Shown here: piece by piece, positions 43,711-57,200 of the stretch
Layout: the number at the start of each line of letters is the position of its first letter
How positions within the stretch are numbered: the stretch's first letter is position 1
NCBI GenBank assembly: GCA_964059195.1
Contig: CAXKWD010000002.1
Location: 49,316,923 to 49,380,922 of the forward strand
Direction of reading: 5' to 3'
From: Ectobius pallidus
Lineage: Eukaryota; Arthropoda; Insecta; Blattodea; Ectobiidae
DNA length: 64,000 nucleotides
The notes under the pieces: model-generated
Database searches by the model: none
Told to the model about the DNA's origin: nothing
The model's input: the letters and a program-made list of their open reading frames with translations, nothing else
Position numbers and translations under genes: made by a program

Positions 43711-44934
43711 CTGCAAAATAGAAACAGGAATTACTTTACCACTCGAATTAACTACAGCATAAAGGTTTTGGGTGATGAAATCTTCAAAATAATTATAAAG
43801 AAAATTATAAATTTTTTTATTTTATTTTATTTTATTTAGATATCCGAATTCTTTCTGTGAATTTTGATGTGTTAAAATAGATAGATAGCTGGATGGATGA
43901 AAGGGCTGAAGATGAATGGGTGGACGACGGATGCATTTCAGTTCATCAGAGAGTGGATAAGATAGAGCTTTTATAGAGCAGATGTATGTATGTATATATA
44001 TATATATATATAAATTAAGTCAAAAGAATAATAAAATGTTGAAATTAAAGCAAACATACATTTATTTAATTAAAAGTAAGATTGTAAGGATATGATGTGA
44101 ATTAGGCACTTTTGACCTGAGCTTTAAGCAATTGCAGTGTTTTCTTTTTTGCTTTTTAAATAATTTCCAACTTTGTCTTCACTTTTCTATAACTTGAATG
44201 TGAAGTAAGTTACTTATTCAACTTAAAGAGCTCAAATTTTAGCTCGAAATTACCATTGTGGAATATGTGTGAACCTTATGCAACATTTTAAAAGGGAATT
44301 CATTGAAACTTAATTTTGTATTAGTAAAATGTGCTCTAAGAAACGTAATAATACCCATAAATGTACATCGAAATGCCTGTTTCATTAAGAAGGAATTCAT
44401 GAAACATGTTGAAAATGTTAATTAAAACTTTAGGGTGTTATTTACAAAATATAGTAAAAGTAGATTACAAATTATCAGATCATTGAAAATGTTGTATGAA
44501 CATTTATTACTTGTAAATTCTGAGCGATTTCACAATAGTGCAAATACAAGATGTGGAAATCAGAAAATTGACTAACTCAAGTTGCGATTTTCTTGGTAAC
44601 GGTTCTAAATATTTTGTTCAAATTTTGTACGTGAGATGCTTATTCTAAGAGCTAAATTTTTATTTGAAACATTTTTCGCGAAAATCCTCTAAAGGGCAGT
44701 TATAGGCCCCCACTATTTGCAGAGACTCAAAGCTTTACATTGTGAAGAATACTGCTTTGCATCAGGTTGAAACAACTGAATAAGCGCCGTTTGCATTACT
44801 GCCTTTTATTCTATATCAGAATGTGAAGTGAGAAAATTATATTGTCCATTATTAGGGCAAAGAATGTTACTTGAGTGCATTAATAAGATTTTATTTGGTT
44901 TGTGTATCCTTCAGGGATGCATTGCGATCTGCAA
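43711..44934 (-). other. Upstream of the CCHamide microexon; no signal-peptide exon seen
   Basis: It contains the microexon acceptor, a tttta run (43810-43840) and a TA microsatellite (43990-44012). I searched the minus strand for a Met plus hydrophobic stretch ending at a donor and found none convincing. Confidence 0.4.
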
Positions 44935-45354
44935 CAGGGTCGTAGCAAAGTCCTTCTGCGCCCTTGGCGAGTTTGACAAATCTGCGCCCTCCAATACTGG
45001 GGGGTCTGAACAATTTTTTTAAAATTTCTGTAAAATTGTTTATTATTTTAATATAAAACACTGTTATTATCAAAGAAAGCCTAAACCTCAATTTGAAAAT
45101 GAACTAAGTGTTAGACTTTATTTTCAGACGGTTGAACTACTTAAAAAAGAATTAAATAATAAAATCTAGTGTCAAAAGTAAATTACATAATAGGACTGAG
45201 GCCTACTAAAATGTTTAACACATTAATATAGGTAAAAGTATTTTTTTCGAACCACTTTCATCTCAATAATAACGTACATTTTAATTTTTATTGTTATATC
45301 ATTCCATACTGTTCATGATTTATGTTACACCCTGTCAATATAAAAACGTGTTAA

Positions 45355-46718
45355 ATAAAATCAGGTAAACTGATGTAAAAAAGTGCCAGTATGTTTTTGT
45401 TTAATCAGTTATGACTGCAATTATGATATGCAGAATATGTTTTTTTAATTGATTTCCAAGTTAAGCTCCAGATTTATTCATTAAGCAGTGCTTACGGAAG
45501 AACAAAGGTCTAGTTTTTTTAATCAGATTAAAATCTTCCAGCATCAGCTGAACTGTACATATTTGTGATATCTTGACAATCGCACACTCACATAAAAATT
45601 TAAAACAAAAAGTGAAATTGGCCGGTTTCGGGATTTGAACCATGGAACTCCAAAATGTGAGGCCAAAACGTTACCATCTCGGTCACCTGGGTCATTTTAA
45701 CGGTCTAGTTGGATAAGCGCATGTAAAGCAATAGTGTTTTTGGTCATAGCTATCTCTATTTTAATTTCCAAAGCCGTATAATATCACAGTAAAACAATTG
45801 ACTATGTTGTCATGATAACTGATTTGCTTTTTTTTTATATAAATTCTTTCGAATACGTATATTATCATAAAATAGGCACCAAATTGAGCATTACTCCGAA
45901 ACAGGTGAACCGATTCCATCCAATATCAATAGACGTCTTCCCATGAACACTATAAATGTGTATACCAAATTTCATAAAAATCCGGTAAAGCGTATTTGAG
46001 TTACCGCGTCTTTAAAATAGACACTAAATTGGGTTTTACTCCGGTACCGGTCTACCGATTTGGTCCAATATCAGTAGACGTCTTCCCATGTACATTATAA
46101 ATGGGTATACAAAGTTTCAGGAAAATCCAATAAAGCATATTTGAGTTATCGCGACTTCTCATATATTAACATAAAAGGCAATAAATTGGGCATTATTCCG
46201 GTATTGGCCAACCGATTTGGTTGAACATCAACAGACGTCTTTCCATGGATAGTATAAATGCGTATACGAAGTTTCATAAATATCCGATAAGGCGTATTTG
46301 ACCTATTGCGCCTTTAAAATATACACTAAATTGGGTTTTACTCCGGTACCGGTCAACAGATTAGGTTCAAATTTAACAGAGTACTTTTCATGGACGTCAT
46401 AAATGTGTATACCAAGTTTAATGGAAATCCGATACAGCGTATTTGAATTATGGCGCCTTTCTATTAGAAACGCGCCATAATCTATTAAAATAGGCACTAA
46501 ATTGGGCATTACTCCGGTACCGGTGAACCGATTTGGTTCAATATCAATAGGGTTCTTCCCATTGGCATTATAAATGTGTTTTCCAAGTTTCATGAAAATC
46601 CGAAAAAGCGTATTTGAGTTAGAGCGCGTACAGACACACGGACGGACGGACAGACAGACAGACGGACAGACATTTTTCGTCCCCCACACAATCTCATAAA
46701 GTACCATACTGGCACTTA
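45355..46718 (-). repeat. T150-family element with five tandem monomers
   Basis: The motif ttactccggtaccggt (with variants) opens monomers at about 45891, 46035, 46192, 46338 and 46508. Each is followed by gtcttcccatg, a tttcatgaaaatccg word and gcgtatttgagtta. The last runs into gacggacagacagacagacg and ends at actggcactt. The other end carries the shared atcaggtaaactgatg block. A tRNA-like SINE fragment interrupts it near 45618-45705. Confidence 0.75.
45618..45705 (-). mobile_element. tRNA-like SINE head
   Basis: The minus strand shows a box-A-like TGACCGAGATGGTAACG and a box-B-like GGTTCAAATCC about 45 bases later, as in tRNA-derived SINEs. No tRNA fold with a proper acceptor stem is evident, so it is not called a tRNA gene. 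Confidence 0.5.
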
Positions 46719-46958
46719 ATAAAGAAGGTTGCATGACTGCTTTTTGTTTGTAGACAATCGGCATAATACTACCGATAGTTCACGTGCAGTAATTTTTAAT
46801 AACCTGAAAGATTTCTTCCATTAACGTGGAATTTTTATTGCTTGATAAATTGCACCAGTCTAAAAAGAGGGAGAGATTTTTCATGGTTAATTTTGCGCCC
46901 TCTTTGTACCTGCGCCCTTGGCGGGGGCCCATCTCGTCACCGCCTAGCTACGGCTCTG

Positions 46959-47425
46959 ACTGCAAATGACTTTCTATTCAATTTTATAACCAATTTACAT
47001 GAAGAGAATGCCATACTAAGAGGCAAAACTTCTATTTGGGCAGAGGAATTTATGCGTTTCAAATAAGATTTTTTTTCAGTACAGGCCTTCGCGAATTCTT
47101 TTCTTCGTAGCAATTTTGCGAATGATTTGCGGAGAACTGTATAGCAGACAAAGAGGAAAGCGATGTGAATGGTGACGGCGTTGTTTCCTCTGAGCTGTTT
47201 GTAACTGCAGTGATTGGAATATCGTTTGTCACTAATCGATACCACAGTCACCTGATGCTCTACATGTCGACCTAACAGCTGAGAGGAATCCCCGCCACGT
47301 GTAACTGTCTCACCTAATTAGATTATGTTATACTGGTACTTCGGTAATTATGTTGGTAATTATTATCAAACATTACAAAATAACCACGTGTCTGATAACT
47401 CACATTGACGCTAACTCACAATATA
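46959..47425. other. No gene recognised
   Basis: Overlapping plus (to 47066) and minus (46937-47251) frames exist. The plus frame ending FLFNFITNLHEENAILRGKT looks slightly protein-like but has no known motif. Confidence 0.3.
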
Positions 47426-47698
47426 ACAGCAGTGACCACAGGACACGAAAAATTCGGTGCATACCTGGAAAGATTTAAAATCAAAGACAACCCAATGTGC
47501 GTGTGTACAAGTATTCAAACAGTGCATCACATATAGTGGGAATGCAACTTGTTGAGTGAAGAAAGACAAGAACTACGCAAATATGTACTGAAAATGGGTG
47601 AACGCTGGCCGTTAAATAATAATGAACTCATGGACAAATATTGTAAAAGATTTCAAAATTTTGTAAACAAAATCGACTTTGACAAACTTAAGACGTAA
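47426..47698 (+). pseudogene. LINE reverse transcriptase C-terminal fragment
   Basis: The reading starts TAVTTGHEKFGAYLERFKIK, then DNPMCVCTSIQTVHHI, one in-frame TAG, and WECNLLSEERQELRKYVLK, ending KLKT and TAA. TGH.KF..YL.RFKI..NP.C.C...QTV.H...EC is the standard C-terminal end of insect non-LTR retrotransposon ORF2. It differs clearly from the fragment at 30.6-30.9 kb, so two LINE families are present. Confidence 0.82.
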
Positions 47699-47930
47699 TC
47701 AAATTGGGACTGTATGTTAGGAATATTAACTTGTAAATATGTGTATGTACGGTAGTTCTGCATGTTAGGATTAATAACTCGTAATATGTATATATAGTTA
47801 CAATGGCACTGTATGTTAGGAATATCAACTTGCAATATGTGTATATAGTTACATCTAAGAAGGAGTAAGACCGCATGTTATATTACTAATGTAATGGCGC
47901 ATGCAGGAATAAAAATGATTAAAAAAAACA
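47699..47930 (+). mobile_element. LINE 3' UTR with short repeats and A-rich end
   Basis: Three loose copies of tgtatgttaggaatat followed by aacttgtaa and a tatgtgtata word precede an aataaaaatgattaaaaaaaa end. This is the 3' untranslated part of the LINE fragment just upstream. Confidence 0.65.
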
Positions 47931-47935
47931 CATGT

Positions 47936-48730
47936 CTGCATATAGTACTTTTGAGAAGTTTTAATGTATTTACTATTCATTTAATTAATACGTGATATTT
48001 TCAGTGTTCAGTATTCTGTCTCTCTGTACCAGTTATTCACGTGTCCGTCTATCTTTTTAGTTTATTTCAAGTGTATGGATTTATTTTACTTCAGAGGAAG
48101 AAAATTTAATTATTTTAAAGAATTTAGTTTTGTTAAGAAATAATCTTTTTGCTATCACTGTTTATATTAAACGTTTATAACTCAATATTACGTAAAGGCA
48201 AGAAAAATTAACGAATCGTGGCTACCCAATATAATCACTGAAAAAGAATTCTCTTTGTTATACAGAGATGAGAAAAGCAATAACATAGAATAAGGTTCCA
48301 TCCCTGAACAAAATTTCCTCTTTGCTTATGAAAGTTTGTTTCTATGGTATATAGAACTTAACAGTCATAATTGTGTAGCATTTGAAAACAATGCAGAAAA
48401 TAGTTTCACTACAGTTAATGCGTAATAATTCCGCTTATATTTTGTAAAAAAGTCTAAAGGATAATAAGTAGATAAGTTTATTTTATAATCCGTTACATTA
48501 TATACAGGGGACTCTCGATTACATTACTGCTTTGCGCAGAGCCCCCCCCGCTAGTAGTAGCGTCTAATATACCAGTATCACGTAGATTTTGCACATAGAT
48601 TTTAAAGTTAAGATAATTATTCTTAATACGGACCTTGGGGATCATTAGTATGGCTGGAAGTTAAGACAAGACTTCCGGATTTAAAAAAATTGCACAAGTG
48701 TGATAAGGATTTCAGCTTTAGGCATCCCAC
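47936..48730. other. No gene recognised
   Basis: AT-rich sequence with a C8 run (48543-48550). Nothing else recognised before the minisatellite. Confidence 0.4.
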
Positions 48731-49050
48731 AGCCACCTTTACCTCTAGAATAGCTCCTGGCACCGGTAGTAGCCACCTCTACCTCCAGGATAGCTCCTGG
48801 CACCGATACTAGCCACCTTTACCTCTAGGATAGCTCCTGGCACCGGTACTAGCCACCTTTACCTCTAGGATAGCTCCTGGCACCGGTACTAGCTACCTTT
48901 ACCTCTAGGATAGCTCCTGGCACCGGTACTAGCCACATTTACCTCTAGGATAGCTCTTGGCACCGGTACTAGCCACATTTACCTCTAGGATAGCTCCTGG
49001 CACCGGTACTAGCCACATTTACCTCTAGGATAGCTCCTGGTATCGGTACT
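48731..49050 (+). repeat. Minisatellite: eight 40-bp units
   Basis: Units start at 48731 and then every 40 bases to 49011. The consensus is agccacctttacctctagga followed by tagctcctggcaccggtact. Units differ by only a few substitutions (for example cctct, cattt, gatact). The 3' sequence to about 49160 matches the dispersed repeat at 20730-20985, which has one degenerate unit, so the array arose inside such a repeat. Confidence 0.9.
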
Positions 49051-49160
49051 AATTCTTGTTAGGGGTTGAGCCTATTTCAGGGTCATTGTGCCACCAGAAG
49101 GCACACTTAACTTAACTTAAAAATCCCTATGACCTCACCGGAGATCGAGTCCACGTATTC

Positions 49161-49914
49161 CACTGTGAGGAACTTTAAATCAGTCAACTGTTTCAGGGTA
49201 TACCCTTGATCATTAAATAAAATAAAGTAATACAAATTATACATAGATATTATATAGGCCTAGTTATTAATTTTAGTACATTTGTGGTTTCTAATAGGTA
49301 ATAGGCTTAAATGACAGTATAATGTGTAATATATACTATACAAGCCCGGGAGACATATTTACATTCTACTTGGTTGTGACATATTGTATGAAATTAATAC
49401 GGATGAGAGAGTAAAATTGAATACACTTGTTGGATGTGAGGGACGTGTCGAGTTTGCTAAATGATGTCCCTTACAGATCCAACAGGTGGGTGAAAAAAAA
49501 ATAGAGTAAAGAGTGAAAGGGGGTCGGTGTAATACTATATGTTATGACTAGCATTATCTATCTTCTGCTAACGGGCCATGGATTTGAAGCTGGGTTACAA
49601 TAATAGTTTTAATAATACATCCATTACAACATTTTCACGATAATTACAGAGACAGGCATATCAAAAGGCAAAGGAATCTGAAAAATGAAATTCTGAAGAA
49701 AAAATTGAAGAAATAAATTCTTTGTCAGAAACAAAATATGTTGGTAAAATTGTAAAGACTGTTGTCATATGGACCATTCGAATTGGATTGAAATTTATGT
49801 AATCCATGACTGATACAAGTTAATTAAAACAATCGTTGTGGCATTCGATCTATATGTTATGCATCAAAGGCACTTTCTGCCGAACACACTATGAAGCAGT
49901 AGGCTACAATAAAA
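49161..49914. other. No gene recognised
   Basis: AT-rich sequence with no element ends seen. Confidence 0.4.
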
Positions 49915-49917
49915 ATA

Positions 49918-50169
49918 GTGGCTTGGTTCTAAAAGGGCCAATGTCATAAAACTTTCTTTTGAGGTAACTGACTTTGAAGCCTTTGTAGAAGTAACATTTT
50001 TTTTCTGAGAGCTTCTGACATTGGCATCTAAGGTTTCTGTATTATGTCTATTAATAGCAACATACATTGGCACTTTTATTATACGAAAGATAAAGACTAG
50101 CCGAGCTCAGTAAGGCTTAGATCTCATTTTTGCAAGAAATTGACATTGGCCCTTTTAGAACCAAGCCAC
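49918..50169. mobile_element. 252-bp TIR element (MITE)
   Basis: The ends GTGGCTTGGTTCTAAAAGGG and its perfect inverse extend to tgtca (about 29 bases). They are flanked by ATA on both sides (49915-49917, 50170-50172). Confidence 0.8.
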
Positions 50170-50172
50170 ATA

Positions 50173-52768
50173 TTACAGTGCAGTATAACACAGACGCCCG
50201 GCCCTTTGATATTATATTTGTATAGATTAAATAAGAAATTACACGAAGCAGAAACGTGAACGATTTACATGATCTTTGAACTTACTGGAAATTAAGGGGT
50301 GATTTATTAAATACCTCTGTCAAGATATGTAAACTCTGTCAAACATGAGAAAAGAGGAACAGAATAGAAATGATCAATGTTTATCACGCCTAAGTGACTT
50401 CGTTTTACAGAAGTTGTTAAAATATATCTTTTGACTTCTACACAAATCTTACATTAGCAGGACTGCTAATGCCGTAATGGGCTGCAGTATAGGCCTATTT
50501 TGGAATGCTGCAACTATCAAACGGTGTAGACTTTTAAATTTAATGAGAATATGAGAATATTATAGGATAAATTAAATTTAAGTCTAATTATGATTGCCTT
50601 TTGTAAAATTAAATGATTATGAAAAGTTACATAAAACTGTAAAACTGTAAAGACTGTGGAGGATGTTACATGCTAACGTTATTTAAGGTGTGCTGACCTC
50701 ACAGAATAATGTCTAACTGGAAAATGTGTTATTAGAAAAAGAAATCTTTTGGTGTCCCGTGTAATTCCCAAAGTTTGTAACTTTAATTATTGGTACCATG
50801 TATTCCGTATTTGAATGTAATACAGATATGATTAATGGCATAGAGAAGTCAAATCTAATGTCGCTAAAAAAAAAAAGAAAGATGCCGTGGGCGATCATTT
50901 CAATTTAGATGACATCAAATGGAAAGATTGATTTATGACATCCTGATAAATGGTTTCGGTGTTAGGAAATATGAAATAATGACATAAACTTTCTGTAGAA
51001 ATCGTTAATTTAAAAATGAGGTCAGGACATGAAATTTTATTTATCGAGCTGTCCGTAGATAATTAATAATAGCATATGACAATCTAGCAAATCACCACTT
51101 TGTTTTTCGATACCAGCCCCGAAGAAAGCTTATTTTTTCTGAGCCAGTAAATATCCCGTAGCACTTTTATTTTTGATTATATTACCTAACAAGCATGTCC
51201 CCGCATGTACCTCAACTGCTGTATGTTTTTATGAAATAATTATGCAACAGAAAAATAATTATAACATTATGTTCATTAACAAGTACCGTACATCGTTTTT
51301 ATATAAATTGCATGAACTACATAATTTTATTCTTAATTATATTGTTTTCATTTACAAATATAAATAATGAAACGAATAAAATGATTCCTGTGCTTCCGTA
51401 TGGGCATAAAGATTCGAAATGAAACGACTAAAACGTACCACAGACTCATGGACCTTACTCAAATCATGCCTAATTAAAATAATTGATAATTAAAAACGGG
51501 GAAAAAAGATTTCAGATTCGAGTCCCCTATCCCCTCCCCCAAAAAACCGCATAGTAAATTTCGTCCAAGTAATTTAATGCTCTTTTTTCCCGGTTGCTAT
51601 GACCTTTAATCTCACAATTGAATACTGTCTTGTTAATAAGTGCGTTCATGACGTGTCTACGCAGGATGGTTCTTATAATATATAACATTATTATACAGAT
51701 TTCTCATAAATGTGATTCAATGTCAACACCATAGCCTTGACGCATTTGTAGTCCGCACTGAGGAGGATAGATGGCGAGAGTGTGGCTCATTTTCGAGTTA
51801 TTCTTGTAACCTATCTATTATACGTTTACAATTCAAAATAACATAAGTAACTATTTCAGTTTGAGAATCTGATCCGTAAACTACATGGTTTAAATTATTC
51901 TATCAAAAGACAAACGTAAGCCAACACAAGACTATCTGTATTTTGGGTCAAAACTTGACTTACTAACTTCATTTCTCTCCATTTATTAAAGGTGTGCAAT
52001 TCCTTATCATAACGAAGAATTTTCCAATATTAGTTCGTTATTATATAACTTAACAGATTCAAATACATCATGATTTCAAACAGTGATTTGTTTCAAATAA
52101 ATCTTTGCCAACTAAAAAACCTTAACTCTGCTATAAACGAAATTACCAAAAATTTTTTGATTGTTATTCTAAGCACAATTGAACTGGAATAATTTTCATT
52201 TTAAAATTTACGTTCCAAAATAACATAAAACGTCATACGATGTTCGACCGTTATAAAAAAAAATTAACAGGCTCACACGAATAACAAAACGCGGTAGGTC
52301 TGATAACTTTTTTCGGTTTCTAGGTACCGTGACAAATTGTTCTCGATCTTAACTCTATTTCGGTTTTGTCACGATCACAATACTTTCTCTACACTATGTA
52401 CATTTTATCATTATTATTAGACTATTATTGTTATATGCGAGAAAGTAAAAAAGAAAGCGGAAGCTATGTTTTTAATTGTTTTAAGTAAAGAAGGAAATGC
52501 CCGTAATAAATAACAAACATATATGAAGCAGCTGTGGAGTTCATTTTTTATTCAGCATGTTGACAGTCGGGAGGGGATGGGAGCAGGATCAATGTGTGAG
52601 CACATTAGCACTCTCACGCAACTTGTTTTGTTTTCACATTGACACTACACTTTTCCTTAACCTTTGTACAAGTTTGTGAAAGTATCTGAGTTTTTTGTAA
52701 GTTTATAAGTACTGTGTAGCTTAACTTATATCGCATATGATCTTTTGTCGTGTGATATTTAAACTATA
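50173..52768. other. AT-rich sequence, nothing recognised
   Basis: Only short frames without motifs. No element ends or tandem arrays were found by eye. Confidence 0.4.
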
Positions 52769-52770
52769 TA

Positions 52771-53191
52771 CAGAATGGTCCTAAACTAATGTCAAAACTG
52801 TAAAGGTAGGTAGAGGAGATCTAAATAAGCATATTTCGTATAGGATTGTGTGTGTTGAAACGTCAGGAATCACCTGGACGCTGTCTACGGCCAGCATTGA
52901 ATAGGACGGGGTGGTCCAGTTCCCTGGCCACCGTGTTCTCCTGATTTAACCTGCGTGCATTTTTCTTTTGGGGTCATATTAAAAGCCTTTCGAGCACCTC
53001 TTGTAAACTGTTAATAAATTTTTGTTTTCTTTTGTCTTTACTTGTGTTTTCAGTTTCGTGTGATTCAGACTGCTTTACAAGCTAGCGCTTTAATGCGTCA
53101 TTACCGCACACACTTTCATATACGAAATGTGCTTATTTAGGTCCCCTCTACCTACCTTTACATTTTTGGCATATAGTTTAGGACCACCCTG
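52771..53191. mobile_element. Mariner-type deletion derivative
   Basis: The ends CAGAATGGTCCTAAACT and AGTTTAGGACCACCCTG are flanked by TA. About 90 bases at each end are inverted. The middle keeps a trace of a mariner transposase reading like WPPCSPDL...FSFG, with stops and shifts. Confidence 0.8.
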
Positions 53192-53458
53192 TATTTTACT
53201 GGTGTTAATGAGTAGAGTTGATTGGAAATGACTATTCCATTCATATGACGCGTATTTGATATTGACCAATAAGTTTAGCAGTGCATCGGATTACTTTCAT
53301 TTTATCACACCTACGTGCAATTTTTTATAATAATTCATAAGGATAGAGCACTAAAGCATCTTCATATCTATAGCTTCTTTAATAAAGAACAATGAATATT
53401 GAATCAGAGATTAGATTTGAATTATAAGCGGCATATGAACAAGAGCATATATTATGAT

Positions 53459-54198
53459 CAGAGCACGAATTCTGATGACCTAAAATTGTTTGAAAAATGA
53501 CCTATAAAATGACCCTAAATTTTAAAGAAAATGACTTAATAATTATAAAAAAGACCTAAAGACTGATATTTTATTTATAAAAAATTATCATAAACACAAA
53601 GTTATAGACTAGTTTGTACGTAATTGTAAAAACTGTAAATAACTGTAATGTTGTAAATGTTCTTTTCTCACGGAAATTTATACTGGCACTGAGGCATTGG
53701 CGAGTCAAAATTCGGCATTTCCTTTTGTGGTCTGCCGGATTATATTGTTGTTTATTTAAGGTAATCAGTAGTTTGCACTCTCAAATCCAAACAGGTGGCA
53801 GACTCTGGTGCCAAGTCACTCTAATAACAATAGTAATATAATTCAAAATGTTGGCTTTTCTTTGATTCTCACTTCCGACTGAGACATGTCAACACTTTAA
53901 CGCCAGATTTTTCCTTCTTGCATTAAACAAACAACACTTCAAAGACAGCCCCGCTAGCGACGAAAAAAAGTTAATACACTCAATGTAAATACAAATGAAA
54001 ATAACTAAATATGGAAGCAAATGACACGAAAATGACCTAAAATTGAAATAAATGCCCTAAAAATATAAAATCGCATAAAATGACCTAATAAAAATGTATT
54101 TCTATAATCTAGAGGCCATGACTAGGATTTATCTACAAGTTGGCAATGTCTATGCAGCATCAATAAAAAGATGATATGTCATTACAATCCGGGCCCTG
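53459..54198. mobile_element. hAT-type MITE
   Basis: The ends CAGAGCACGAATTCTGATGAC and GTCATTACAATCCGGGCCCTG are flanked by a perfect 8-bp duplication ATTATGAT (53451-53458, 54199-54206). aaaatgaccta words recur near both ends. A 75-codon frame inside shows no transposase motif. Confidence 0.85.
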
Positions 54199-54206
54199 AT
54201 TATGAT

Positions 54207-57200
54207 AATAATGAATAATTATGTGTGTGGTGGAGAAGTATTTTAATTCTCGTATAATAATAAATACAATGTTAATAAGGCGATATTATTAGTTATAACA
54301 AGGAGGTTAATCAAAAATATAAAATATCTTATGAAAAGGCACCAAGCGCTATTTCGTCCTATACCATAATCGTTTAAAATCAACATTAGTTGAATGAACA
54401 TATGCCATAAACACATCAACAATAGAAAACAGCAGCACATCAGTAGTTGTTTGGCGTACTGATACAAACAAAATCTGAACTCCTGATAGGCCTCATTGTT
54501 CAAAGGAGTATAAATAAAGCTGAATTAAAGAAAATAAGTAGCCTTTGCAACTGGGAAACTGAAAATTCTACATCATACGGCAACTTACTATGTTATTAGG
54601 TTTTGTTTAATAGATAAAGGATTGTTTTACTACATGAATATGGTATAATAGCCCTGAGTTGCTGACAATAATTAAAGACCCTTTAATAAAATTCTACATG
54701 AATAGAATAAATAATTCAATATGTAACATATTATCTATCTAAGTTGCTAATTCTGGAAAACCTCTCCTTAAAATTGACATCATAGCAATCTTCCTTTCCC
54801 TTGCGCATTTCTTCAGCCAGTGTAAGATGGGTGGATGAGGACCACCTTTAAGAACAAAATCTTGAGATTCATTTGTAATTACAAGATGTAATATTATGCT
54901 CACAATCTACATCTTTTATATACGTAATTGAGTTACGTTAAAATACTTTGATGATTTTGATTGTCCTTTTGTACGGACTGCACTCTGAGTGGCTAGGTAT
55001 AACGCTCGAAGGCAGCTTTAAGATATTGTGCAAGTTGTGGGTGGTTTGTATTTTAGGTGTTGTGGGAGGAGATCTGTGTCTGTCAGAACAGCGAGAGACA
55101 ACTGAAATTAAAAATTCTCTGGTAATGGATGCTTTGTATAATTTCCAGCGCTTGTAGCTTACCTAGTGGATATGGACAATACAGAAAACATTTCCGAACG
55201 GAAATTGAATAAACATTCATATATTCATATTTTAACGTAAAACATCCGTACATTTATTTTAAAAGTACCTTTTATGTTTGAAGAATATGTGTAACATTTA
55301 CACACTTTATTTATACACGTGAAAATTACTATTAGGAAATATTATTAAAACATATCTTTGAAAATGCGGACGATTAAAGAAATTAAAAAGTAAAAATACA
55401 GTAATTGAAAATACAGTTTCCTCTAGATTAGTGGTGTTCAGTCACTTGCAAAACGGATGTTCTAGCCCCTTAAGTCTGTTTTCACTAACGACAGCTTGAT
55501 CGATTTTCCGGTAGAAAGTTTTGCAAGTAAGCTTTTCCCGTTTGCACTTTAGATTGACATAAGCGATATTTTGTTTAAAGGGCTACAGCCTACATATTAA
55601 ATACTATCAATGGATTTATGTTAAATGAATGTGCAAATTATGTATTTAATTTTAATCTTGATTTGCATGTCATCATTACGGCTTAATTACTGGCATACAA
55701 CAAGCCATCTGATAATGAATTTGCTAAGATATTAACTAGGAGTATGGAGTAATATAATAGGTCTTACATTAATTGAACTCTTTAATGTACGAAACTTAAT
55801 AGTTGTTTAAGCACCAGTGGGTCAACACCTACAGCTTTCGAAATTAAAAATACCCATGGTTACAGCGCAGGCGCTTACTTAAGTCAATTGTATGGGCGGA
55901 TCGTCACTCCTCAGCTGATAAAGGTCCCTTTAAAAACGGACTTGATTGCGGCAAATATGCGCGGGACATAGAAAGTGATTATGCGCAGGTTATTTATACT
56001 TTTTGAGAGCTATAGTTCATACACGAGGAGAATGTTTATTGGATATTAAAGTCTTGCTTGATCTACGTATTTTCAACAACGACAAAGAGGTAAAAAGTAT
56101 TCGTGTTTATAGTTCTAATGCATTTTTTAGCTCTCCTTACATGCTGTGGCTGAGGATTGTTTTATGTTGGATTAAGTAGGCCTAAAATTTATTCTTATAC
56201 CTATTATTATATCGAATTTTATAAAGTTTATATTTTCCAAAATGTCAGAAATAAAACATTCTTTAGATGAAGAGGGCCGTTTTTGGCTCCAGGGTTACTG
56301 CTTTGAATAAAGCTACCAGTGCTCAGCAAGGGATAGCCTATTAACGAAATTGACTTCAAATATGCGTGAGTTGGATAAATTTTTTTCAATCCTCAAATGT
56401 TCGGCCTGAAAGCATCATTATCACTTTGTTCAAATATTTATATGTGCAAATATCCATCATCAATCGCAATGCTTACATTAACATAGCATATATTATGCTG
56501 TCAGCTTTCTCTATATTTATCCATATTATCTTTATCTACTTACTGTTGTCGGCCTGTCTATCTAGTTCCTGCTTTAGTTCTCCAACTGTCGAATTTTTCT
56601 TTTCATTCCTACTCTCTGCCTCTTTACTTGAGGAATCTTTTGTTGGCATTTTCTGTCTCTCTATTAGCTTTTATATCCATCCTTCGGTCTATTTCTCTTT
56701 CTATTTGTATAACTGTATTTCTGTCTCCCTGTATGACCGTTTTTTTCGTCTTATAATAATAATAATGATTTATTTGCTTATAGACTTTTACAGGAAAAGT
56801 ATCCAGCATCGTCACATTTAACATATTATTAACACTTTAGGCATTTGATACATTTTCAATAATTAGTTACAAATTACACTAATTAAATATAATTAAAAGC
56901 TAATTATAAAATTACAATTTAATGTCATATTAAATTGTATTATAATCATTATAAAATTACACTATTAAACATTAAAAAAAACACTTGTATACTTCTTGTA
57001 ATCTTGTCTGACTGTCAATTTTTCGTTCGGACTCCAAAATCTGAACCAATCTTCAAAGCTCAACTAGGCCTACATGAACTACTTTAGTTTTCTGAAGCAA
57101 TCCATGTCGATTAAGAAGTATTTTAAAAAAGATTATGTGGGTTACAACAATGCGTAGGAGTACTTGCATTTGTTTTATTAGAGACGCTACATGGTCCAGT

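Larger units (their letters stand above)
44935..46958. mobile_element. Possible hAT element enclosing the T150 array
   Basis: The right end (gccgtagctaggcggtgacg on the minus strand, after CAGA) looks like a hAT terminus. The left end begins CAGGGTCGTAGC and shares about 12 terminal bases. Flanking duplications are imperfect (atctgcaa versus actgcaaa). Both ends carry gcgcccttggcg in the same orientation, so pairing of these two ends is uncertain. Confidence 0.4.

Noticed and set aside
45891..46718. Regularly spaced repeats that might suggest a CRISPR-like array
   Set aside because: Monomers are about 150 bp, diverged, and part of a dispersed eukaryotic element; no spacers of constant size.
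56366..56821. 151-codon plus frame, very Ser/Phe/Ile-rich
   Set aside because: It runs through a pyrimidine-rich low-complexity tract; the hydrophobicity follows base composition, not membrane-protein design.
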